From assembly GCA_937907485.1 (NCBI GenBank), contig CALESR010000021.1:1-5340 (forward strand): DNA of 5,340 nucleotides, in the 5' to 3' direction. The notes beneath the pieces are model-generated. The model made no database searches and had not been told where the DNA came from. It worked only from the letters and a program-made list of their open reading frames with translations. Made by a program: the position numbers and the translations under genes. Shown one piece after another: positions 1 to 4,777 of the stretch (its first letter is position 1; every line of letters begins with the position of its first letter). This stretch comes from an uncultured Paracoccaceae bacterium. GTDB lineage: Bacteria; Pseudomonadota; Alphaproteobacteria; Rhodobacterales; Rhodobacteraceae.

Positions 1-1816
1 CGGTGCGGTCCTCGCCTTGCAGGGCGCGCGGGGTGTAGGGGCGGTCAGAGCCTTCGGCACGCTCCGGGCGCGGGGCATAGGGGCGCTCGGCCCCCTCGGC
101 GCGCGGCGGGCGGGGCTTGTAGGCGCGCTCGCCGTCCTCGCTGCGCGGGGTGCGCGGATTGAACGGGCGCTCGCCTTCGGGGCGGGGGGCGCGGGGTGCG
201 GCGGGGCGGTCGCCTTCGACCGGAGCCTCGGCGCGGGCCACCGGGATGCCCTGATCCAGCACCATGCCCTCGCCGATCCCGGCCCAGAACCGCTCGGCGC
301 AGTCTTCGTGCAATTGGGCCAGCGTGTGATCGCTCTGGATGCGGATCGCGCCGATGTCGGTTTTCGTCAGATTGCCCGAGCGGCACAGCATCGGCAGCAG
401 CCAGCGCGCCTCGGCCCGGTCATTGTGACCCGCCGCGATGCGCACCCAGAAGCTGCGCTCGAATTCGGCGCGCGGGCGGGCGGGTTTCGAGCCGTCGACG
501 GCGACCGGCGTGACGTCTTCGGGGGCCGAACGGGCGGCAAAGTAGTAACGCGCCACGGCGGCGGCCAATTCGCGCGAGGTGAAGCGCTCGGTCAGCAGCG
601 TGACCTGGGCCATTTCGTCGGGCTTTTCGGCGCTGGTCAGCAGTTCGTCGGTCAGCAACCGCTCGACATCGCGGGCAGAGACCTCGGCCGGGGTGGGCGC
701 GGTGGCCCATTCGGCGTCGAGGCTGGCGGCGGACAGCAGGCGCTCGGTCTTGCGGCGGGCCGAGGTCGGCACGATCAGGATGCTGACCCCCTTGCGCCCG
801 GCGCGGCCGGTGCGGCCCGAGCGGTGCAGCAGGGTCTCGGTGTTCGACGGCAGATCGGCGTGCACCACCAGATCGAGGCCCGGCAGGTCGATGCCCCGCG
901 CCGCCACATCGGTGGCGACGCAAACCCGGGCCCGCCCGTCGCGCATTGCCTGCAGGGCACGCGCGCGCTCTTCCTGCGCCAACTCGCCCGACAGCGGCAC
1001 AACCGGGAAACCGCGGTTCAGGAACCGCGCCGTCAGATGGTTGACCGCCGCGCGGGTCTTGCAGAACACCAGCGCATTGCGCGCCTCGTAAAAGCGCAGC
1101 ACGTTGACGATGGCGTGCTCGGCATCCTCGGGCGCCACCAGCAGCGCGCGATAGGAAATGTCGGCATGCGCGTCGCGGGCGGATTCGGTGGCGATCCGGC
1201 GGGCGTTGCGCTGATAGGTGGTCGCCAGCCGCTCGATCCCCGGCGAGACGGTGGCCGAAAACAGCAGCGTCCGGCGTTCGGCGGGCAGCGCCTGCAGGAT
1301 GAACTCCAGATCCTCGCGGAACCCCAGATCCAGCATCTCGTCGGCTTCATCCAGGACCACGGCCTTGACCGTGGACAGATCCAGCGAGCCGCGCTCGATA
1401 TGGTCGCGCAACCGGCCCGGCGTGCCGACGACGATATGCGCGCCGCGCTCCAGCGCCCGGCGTTCGGTGCGGGCGTCCATGCCGCCGACACAACTTGCGA
1501 TGCTGGCATGGGCCGGGGCATAGAGCCACTCGAACTCGCGCCGGACCTGCAGCGCCAACTCGCGCGTCGGCGCGATGACCAGCGCACGGGCGGTGTCTGG
1601 CGGCGGCAGCATGTCGGCGTCATCCAGCAGGTCGGCGGCGATTGCCAGACCAAAGGCCACCGTCTTGCCCGAGCCCGTTTGCGCCGAAACCAGCAGATCC
1701 TGCCCGGCCAGCGCCGGGGCCAGAACGGCGGATTGCACCGGCGTCAGAACGTCAAAGCCCTTTTCGGCCAGCGATCGGGCCAAAGGAGCGGGCAGCGGGG
1801 GCAGGGCGGAGGTCAT
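1..1816 (-). CDS. DEAD-box ATP-dependent RNA helicase with DbpA-type RNA-binding domain (3' end outside window)
   Basis: The frame from ATG at 1816 is open to the window edge, giving 605 codons and no stop. Seen: Q-motif region GFDVLTPVQ (20-28), motif I AQTGSGKT (45-52), Ia PTRELA (83-88), TPGR (132-135), motif II DEAD (156-159), SAT (187-189), ALVFCKT (248-254), ATDVAARGID (301-310) and HRSGRTGR (331-338). All catalytic motifs of both RecA-like lobes are intact. Residues about 455-513 (SFWVRIAAGHN...AERFWAGI) match the DbpA RNA-binding fold, an RRM-like domain found in CsdA/DeaD and DbpA. From 535 onward the protein is an Arg/Pro/Glu-rich repeat tail, probably disordered. Family knowledge: such enzymes unwind rRNA and mRNA in the cytoplasm during ribosome assembly, RNA decay and cold growth. 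The ribosome-binding site is weak (GGGA about 9 nt upstream). The gene is divergent from araC. It is deaD/csdA-like, but I cannot assign a precise orthologue, so the symbol is left blank. Confidence 0.97.
   Translation of the reverse strand, partial: MTSALPPLPAPLARSLAEKGFDVLTPVQSAVLAPALAGQDLLVSAQTGSGKTVAFGLAIAADLLDDADMLPPPDTARALVIAPTRELALQVRREFEWLYAPAHASIASCVGGMDARTERRALERGAHIVVGTPGRLRDHIERGSLDLSTVKAVVLDEADEMLDLGFREDLEFILQALPAERRTLLFSATVSPGIERLATTYQRNARRIATESARDAHADISYRALLVAPEDAEHAIVNVLRFYEARNALVFCKTRAAVNHLTARFLNRGFPVVPLSGELAQEERARALQAMRDGRARVCVATDVAARGIDLPGLDLVVHADLPSNTETLLHRSGRTGRAGRKGVSILIVPTSARRKTERLLSAASLDAEWATAPTPAEVSARDVERLLTDELLTSAEKPDEMAQVTLLTERFTSRELAAAVARYYFAARSAPEDVTPVAVDGSKPARPRAEFERSFWVRIAAGHNDRAEARWLLPMLCRSGNLTKTDIGAIRIQSDHTLAQLHEDCAERFWAGIGEGMVLDQGIPVARAEAPVEGDRPAAPRAPRPEGERPFNPRTPRSEDGERAYKPRPPRAEGAERPYAPRPERAEGSDRPYTPRALQGEDRT
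8..214 (-). repeat. 42-nt tandem repeats encoding the Arg/Pro-rich tail of the helicase
   Basis: Residues 535-603 of the helicase fall into five units of the pattern G/A/S-E/D-R-P/A-Y/F-x-P-R-x-P-R/E-x-E-G/D. The first unit is 13 residues and the next four are 14. Examples are GERPFNPRTPRSED and AERPYAPRPERAEG. At DNA level the core recurs about every 42 nt, starting near 36, 78, 120 and 162. The units differ by many substitutions, so this is an old coding repeat and not a fresh duplication or a CRISPR. Each later unit carries one aromatic residue among arginines, a composition typical of disordered RNA-binding and condensate-forming helicase tails (inference). Confidence 0.8.
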
Positions 1817-1937
1817 GGGGAATCCCGTCAAATCTGGGTCAAGCCGCCCCCTTACGCTGCAAGGGCGGCGCTGTATAGGGCAAGAATAGCAAGACAAGTC
1901 CGCTCGGACCATGGCAAACACCCGGCAGGAGGGCGCG
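1817..1937. promoter_or_regulatory. Divergent control region between helicase and araC-type gene
   Basis: This 121-nt gap must hold both promoters. On the minus strand a TATACA box at 1877-1872 is a fair -10 for the helicase, giving a leader of roughly 50 nt; its -35 is poor (GACTTG at 17-nt spacing). A GC-rich inverted repeat, GCCGCCC (1843-1849) with GGGCGGC (1863-1869), lies between that -10 and the helicase start. Nearer the araC gene there is a GTCCG-CT-CGGAC palindrome (1898-1909), preceded by two direct GCAAGA copies (1880-1885, 1889-1894). A self-binding site for the AraC-type protein is likely here, but the sequence does not show which element it is. No convincing plus-strand -35/-10 pair was found. 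Confidence 0.5.
1927..1933 (+). promoter_or_regulatory. Shine-Dalgarno site that fixes the araC-type start at 1938
   Basis: AGGAGGG lies 4-5 nt before the ATG at 1938 and is a near-perfect ribosome-binding site. The longer in-frame ATG at 1911 has no such site; it is preceded by GCTCGGACC and lies just after a palindrome. The 1938 start also places the first residues (MAVNYRDRLQ) where AraC-GyrI proteins usually begin. Confidence 0.85.
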
Positions 1938-2786
1938 ATGGCCGTGAATTACCGGGATCGATTGCAGCGGGTGCTGGCGGCGATGCATGCCGATCCGGCG
2001 CGTGAGCTGTCGCTCGACCGGATGGCCGACATTGCCGCCCTGTCGCGCTTTCATTTCCACCGGGTCTTTACCGCCATGAGCGGCGAGACCCCGGCCGAGG
2101 CCCTGCGCCGCATCCGGTTGAATGCGGCGGCGCATGCGCTGGTGCAGGGTGCCGAGCCGGTGGCCGAGGTCGCGCGGGCCGTCGGCTATACCGACGCCGC
2201 CATCTTTCGGCGCGCCTTTCGCGCCGCTTACGGCCTGACCCCCGGCGCCTTTCGCCGGCGCGGGCAGGCGATGGTTCTTGAGTCAAAAACCCTGGCAGGA
2301 GGCTTGCCCATGTTTCCCGTCACGATTGCATCCCAGCCGCCCCGGCACGCCTTGGGCCTGATCCACACCGGCCCCTATGAGCAGATCAACCGAACCTATG
2401 GCGCACTGGACCCAGAGGTGGGGGCGCAGGGCCTGTGGCCCGCCTCGCAGGGGTTGGTCGCGGTCTATTTCGACGACCCCGCGCGCGTGGCACCTGCCGC
2501 CTTGCGCAGTCTGGCCGGGATTCTGGTTCCCGCTGGCACCACCTTTGCGCCGCCCCTGCAAAGGCTGGACCTGACCGGCGGGCGCCATGCGGTGCTGGTG
2601 TTGCGCGGCCCCTATACCGGGCTGCAGGCGGCCTATGCCTGGCTCTTCGGCCCTTGGCTGGCGGCCTCGGGCGAAAGGCTGCGCGAGGCGCCGTCGTGGG
2701 AACTCTATCGTAATACGCCGATGACCGCCGCGCCCGATGACCTGATCACCGAAATCCACCTGCCGCTGGAGACCCCCGATGCCTGA
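1938..2786 (+). CDS. AraC-family transcriptional regulator with C-terminal GyrI-like effector-binding domain
   Basis: The protein is 282 residues from the preferred ATG. Residues about 5-107 carry the two helix-turn-helix units of AraC/XylS regulators: LSLDRMADIAALSRFHFHRVF (24-44) and PVAEVARAVGYTDAAIFRRAF (74-94), closed by the usual YGLTPGAFRR signature (98-107). A short linker leads to a GyrI-like domain (about 118-279), with the family hallmarks HTGPYEQI and, near the end, WELYRNTP...LITEIHLPL. Here the DNA-binding domain is N-terminal and the ligand domain C-terminal, as in Rob and many uncharacterised regulators. Family knowledge: GyrI-like (SbmC/BmrR-type) domains bind hydrophobic or cationic drugs and other small molecules in the cytoplasm. 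The gene overlaps the next by 8 nt, so the two are probably co-regulated, with this protein the likely regulator of both (inference). The ligand is unknown. No frameshift or missing motif is seen. Confidence 0.94.
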   Translation: MAVNYRDRLQRVLAAMHADPARELSLDRMADIAALSRFHFHRVFTAMSGETPAEALRRIRLNAAAHALVQGAEPVAEVARAVGYTDAAIFRRAFRAAYGLTPGAFRRRGQAMVLESKTLAGGLPMFPVTIASQPPRHALGLIHTGPYEQINRTYGALDPEVGAQGLWPASQGLVAVYFDDPARVAPAALRSLAGILVPAGTTFAPPLQRLDLTGGRHAVLVLRGPYTGLQAAYAWLFGPWLAASGERLREAPSWELYRNTPMTAAPDDLITEIHLPLETPDA

Positions 2787-3369
2787 CCCCCTCCTGACCG
2801 GAAAACCCGGTCGCATCGACCGTGTGACGGTGCCGCCGTTGACCTATCTCGCCATCGACGGGCAGGGCGCTCCCGGCGGCCCGGCCCATGTCACCGCCGT
2901 CTCGGCGCTCTATACGATCGCCTACACCGCGCGCTTTGCCGGCAAAAAGCTAGGGCATGAGCAAAAGGTCGGCCCGCTCGAAGGGCTCTGGTGGGCGGAT
3001 GACATGGCGGTTTTCCTCACCGGCGCGCGCGATGACTGGCGCTGGCGCATGCTGATCCGCGCGCCCGATTGGCTGGACGCCGCCGCCTTTGACACCCAGC
3101 GCACCGCCGCCCTGCGCAAGTCGCCCGACCTGGCCGAGGCGCTGCGCCGGGTTGAGTTGATGACCGTCGACGAAGGCGATTGCCTGCAGGCGCTGCACCT
3201 TGGCCCCTATGCCGACGAAGGCCCGCTGATCGCCCGCATCCACCAGACCGCCGCCTCGCTTGATCTGCCCTTGCGCGGCCAGCACCACGAGATCTATCTC
3301 AACGACCCGTCGCGCACCGCGCCCGAGCGACTCAAGACGATCCTGCGTCAACCCGTCGGCCCGGCCTGA
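2779..3369 (+). CDS. Stand-alone GyrI-like small-molecule-binding protein (COG4832 type)
   Basis: The protein is 196 residues, starting at an ATG inside the end of the araC-type gene (shared ATGCCTGA). A GGAG site at 2768-2771 stands 7 nt upstream, and the arrangement predicts translational coupling. There is no signal peptide or membrane segment, so it should be cytoplasmic. It fits the uncharacterised GyrI-like family: PLEGLWW at 66-72, LHLGPYADEGPLI at 139-151 and a conserved C-terminus, EIYLNDPSRTAPERLKTILRQPV, at 171-193. Family knowledge: SbmC/GyrI folds bind small molecules, and some stand-alone members were reported to hydrolyse cyclopropane-bearing DNA-alkylating natural products, using conserved acidic and aromatic residues. 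The Glu68, Trp71 and Trp72 cluster would suit such a pocket, but I cannot say from sequence whether this one is an enzyme, a ligand sink or a gyrase modulator. It is not homologous enough to E. coli SbmC to carry that name. Confidence 0.9.
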   Translation: MPDPLLTGKPGRIDRVTVPPLTYLAIDGQGAPGGPAHVTAVSALYTIAYTARFAGKKLGHEQKVGPLEGLWWADDMAVFLTGARDDWRWRMLIRAPDWLDAAAFDTQRTAALRKSPDLAEALRRVELMTVDEGDCLQALHLGPYADEGPLIARIHQTAASLDLPLRGQHHEIYLNDPSRTAPERLKTILRQPVGPA

Positions 3370-3479
3370 GACTTTTCCCACCAACCCACAGGCATAAATG
3401 CCGCCGATGCCCCGCCTCCTTGCCATAATCGCGCATTCCGCAATCATCTGACATTCAGCTCCACCACCCCGGAATGCAG

Positions 3480-3507
3480 ACGCGCGCCGGGTTGCCCCGA
3501 CGCGCGT
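3480..3507. terminator. Strong hairpin, probable bidirectional terminator
   Basis: Arms ACGCGCG (3480-3486) and CGCGCGT (3501-3507) pair perfectly. Inside them CGGG (3488-3491) pairs with CCCG (3496-3499) around a TTGC tetraloop (3492-3495), with one C-A mismatch between the two stems. It lies 110 nt past the plus-strand stop and 49 nt past the minus-strand stop of two convergent genes, the expected place for a shared terminator. Neither side has a real T-run, so it may act with Rho or simply protect 3' ends. Confidence 0.6.
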
Positions 3508-3534
3508 GCTCCTCCCCTTTGGCCCGGCAGCCCT

Positions 3535-3553
3535 CCCCGGCGCCGGACCGGGG
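3535..3553 (-). terminator. GC-rich hairpin directly after mcl1
   Basis: CCCCGG (3535-3540) and CCGGGG (3548-3553) form a 6-bp all-GC stem with a 7-nt loop, beginning 3 nt beyond the mcl1 stop codon. No T-tract follows on the minus strand. It could be a 3'-end stabiliser or part of the termination signal together with the hairpin at 3480-3507. Confidence 0.35.
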
Positions 3554-3556
3554 TTC

Positions 3557-4516
3557 TCAATGCCCGGCGATCAGTTCCGCCTGACGGACGATCACCTCGG
3601 CCTGTTTCATCGAGGCGATGTCGATCAGCTTGCCCTTGTAGGTCGTCGCGCCCTGACCGTTGGCCTTGGCCTCTTCCATCGCCGCCAGAATGGCGCGGGC
3701 GTCGGCGACGGCGGCTTCGGACGGGGTAAAGACCTCGTTGGCCAGTGCGATCTGCTTGGGGTGGATCGCCCATTTGCCGACCATGCCCAGCGTCGCCGAA
3801 CGCCGCGCCTGCGCGCGGAACCCTTCGTCATCGCTGAAATCGCCGAACGGCCCGTCGACCGGCAGCACGCCATGCGTGCGGCAGGCGGCGACGATGGCGG
3901 TCTGCGCCCAGTGCCAGGGGTCGGACCAGTGCCGCGCGCCCTGCTGGAGCATATAGTAGTTGTCCTGCGTGCCGCCGATGCCGGTGGTCTGCATGCCCAT
4001 GCTGGCCGCGAAATCCGCGGCGCCCAGACTCATCGCCTGCAACCGGGGGCTGGAGGCGGCGATCTCTTCGACATGGCTGATGCCCGCCGCCGATTCGATG
4101 ATGACTTCGAAACTGATCGGCTTGCTGCGGCCCTTGGCGCGTTCGACCGCCGTGACCAGCGCGTCCACCGCATAGACATCCGCCGCGCAGCCGACCTTGG
4201 GGATCATGATCTGGTCCAGCCGGTCGCTGGCCTGTTCCAGCAGGTCCACCACGTCGCGATACCACCACGGCGTGTCCAGCCCGTTGATGCGCACCGACAG
4301 CAGCTTGGTGCCCCAGTCCACCTCATGCGTCGCGGCGATCACCGCGGCGCGGGCGCTGTCCTTGTCCGAGGGGGCCACCGAATCCTCGAGGTCGAGGTTG
4401 ATGACATCCGCCGCCGAGGCCGCCATCTTGGCAAACAGCGCCGGGCGCGAGCCGGGGCCAAAGAGCTGGCAGCGGTTCGGTCGGGCAGGGGCGGGGGGCT
4501 GCAGGCGAAAGGACAT
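3557..4516 (-). CDS. mcl1: L-malyl-CoA/beta-methylmalyl-CoA lyase
   Basis: The protein is 319 residues in the HpcH/HpaI aldolase/CitE-like superfamily. It reversibly cleaves L-malyl-CoA to acetyl-CoA and glyoxylate, and beta-methylmalyl-CoA to propionyl-CoA and glyoxylate, in the cytoplasm. In Rhodobacter this serves the ethylmalonyl-CoA pathway. The start MSFRLQPPAPARPNRCQLFGPGSRP is chosen because it matches the family N-terminus. It also puts the key residues where I recall them in the R. sphaeroides enzyme: Arg76 (SVRINGLDTP), Mg-binding Glu141 (FEVIIESAAGI) and Asp168 (SLGAADFAASMG), and the catalytic Asp299 (KLIDIAS) near the C-terminus. Also seen are INLDLEDSV (39-47), IMIPKVG (103-109) and VGKWAIHPKQ (246-255). 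The frame stays open upstream to 4702, but that stretch reads as non-coding. The ribosome-binding site is weak (GAG/CAG only), and a CTGAG-A-CTCAG repeat lies next to the start. It is divergent from dgcN and convergent with the GyrI-like gene. Its usual partners (ccr, ecm, mcd) are not in the window. Confidence 0.97.
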   Translation of the reverse strand: MSFRLQPPAPARPNRCQLFGPGSRPALFAKMAASAADVINLDLEDSVAPSDKDSARAAVIAATHEVDWGTKLLSVRINGLDTPWWYRDVVDLLEQASDRLDQIMIPKVGCAADVYAVDALVTAVERAKGRSKPISFEVIIESAAGISHVEEIAASSPRLQAMSLGAADFAASMGMQTTGIGGTQDNYYMLQQGARHWSDPWHWAQTAIVAACRTHGVLPVDGPFGDFSDDEGFRAQARRSATLGMVGKWAIHPKQIALANEVFTPSEAAVADARAILAAMEEAKANGQGATTYKGKLIDIASMKQAEVIVRQAELIAGH

Positions 4517-4773
4517 TCTGAGACTCAGGAAGTTGCGCTGAACTTGCTGCGCCGGGTTATTATGTTGCGCGGGGCGTTGCAAGGGATTTTCTGCAACCGC
4601 GAAGGCGCGGCGAGGGCTGCACCCCGTTGCCGGATCAACGCAAGAAAAAGTGGCAGAAAGGCCGTCAGACGCGGAAATCTTCGATCCAGACCGAGGGTTC
4701 ACCGCAAGATTCCGATGAACTTGCCGGGGTTCTGCGGCATTCTTTGCTTCTCACCGTGTTGCAGGAGCCTGCC
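4517..4773. promoter_or_regulatory. Divergent control region between mcl1 and dgcN
   Basis: This is a 257-nt gap. GTTGC or its complement occurs six times: 4532-4536, 4564-4568, 4576-4580, 4593-4597 (as GCAAC), 4626-4630 and 4758-4762. Two of the sites form an inverted pair, GTTGCA (4576-4581) and TGCAAC (4592-4597), 10 nt apart. For mcl1 a CATAAT box reads on the minus strand at 4564-4559, predicting a leader of about 35 nt. The sequence at the ideal -35 distance is poor (ATCCCT) and lies inside the inverted pair, as would suit an activator-dependent promoter. For dgcN I found no convincing -35/-10. Much of the 4600-4710 stretch is featureless. Confidence 0.5.
4576..4597. promoter_or_regulatory. 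Inverted GTTGCA/TGCAAC pair, candidate operator for mcl1
   Basis: The arms are 6 bp and perfect, spaced by AAGGGATTTT. The pair is centred near -35 relative to the predicted mcl1 start point. The TTGCAA and CTGCAA cores recall the TTTGCAAA-type half-sites of ScfR/RamB-family regulators such as PccR, which control short-chain acyl-CoA metabolism in Rhodobacter and actinobacteria. The half-sites are imperfect and their spacing differs from the PccR arrangement I remember, so the link is a hypothesis only. Confidence 0.35.
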
Positions 4774-4777
4774 ATGA
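4715..4777 (+). other. Possible cysteine-rich leader mini-ORF overlapping the dgcN start
   Basis: Twenty codons begin MNLPGFCGIL and continue with CFSPCC. There are four cysteines, two of them adjacent, and the stop overlaps the dgcN start as ATGA. A weak hairpin, TGCCG (4722-4726) with CGGCA (4735-4739), lies inside it and is followed by TTCTTTGCTTCT. Against coding: no good ribosome-binding site (only AAGA upstream), and codons such as TGT, TCA, AGG and ATT are unusual for this GC-rich genome. It may be chance, and is listed because the overlap and cysteine content resemble attenuator leader peptides. Confidence 0.2.

Larger units (their letters stand above)
3370..3556. other. Convergent intergenic region
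   Basis: These 187 nt separate the ends of the GyrI-like gene and mcl1. I see no credible small gene. The region holds two terminator-like hairpins (listed separately) and an 8-bp perfect inverted repeat, GCATTCCG (3433-3440) with CGGAATGC (3470-3477), separated by 29 nt. The last of these may be chance. Confidence 0.7.

Noticed and set aside
8..214. Possible CRISPR or satellite array suggested by 42-nt periodicity
   Set aside because: The units are diverged, contiguous without spacers and in frame with the helicase, so they are protein-coding repeats.
1033..1653. A 206-codon minus-strand frame inside the helicase
   Set aside because: It is a frame-shifted shadow of the helicase coding sequence, rich in Arg/Ser/Trp and without domain features.
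1911..1937. Upstream ATG for the araC-type gene adding nine residues
   Set aside because: No ribosome-binding site precedes it, whereas the ATG at 1938 has AGGAGGG at ideal spacing.
17..2005. A 662-codon plus-strand reading frame antisense to the helicase
   Set aside because: The opposite strand carries every DEAD-box motif in order. The antisense product is a low-complexity Gly/Ala/Arg/Gln-rich string with no recognisable domain, has no clear ribosome-binding site, and runs across the divergent promoter region into the araC-type gene. It is a by-product of high GC.
2283..3447. Minus-strand frames of 177 and 165 codons antisense to the araC/GyrI operon
   Set aside because: The plus strand carries clear HTH and GyrI motifs with good ribosome-binding sites; the antisense products match nothing and have no initiation signals.
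4518..4528. CTGAG-A-CTCAG inverted repeat next to the mcl1 start
   Set aside because: Five-bp arms around a single base cannot form a stable RNA hairpin, and it is too short to distinguish from chance as an operator.
4517..4702. In-frame 62-residue N-terminal extension of mcl1
   Set aside because: The mature Mcl1 N-terminus begins at MSFRLQP. Starting there puts Arg76, Glu141, Asp168 and Asp299 at the family positions, while the upstream stretch holds promoter-like sequence and looks non-coding.
3506..4777. A 423-codon plus-strand reading frame antisense to mcl1
   Set aside because: It mirrors the certain mcl1 gene and its composition is that of a complement strand. Only its last 20 codons (4715-4777) are kept, as a weak leader-peptide candidate.
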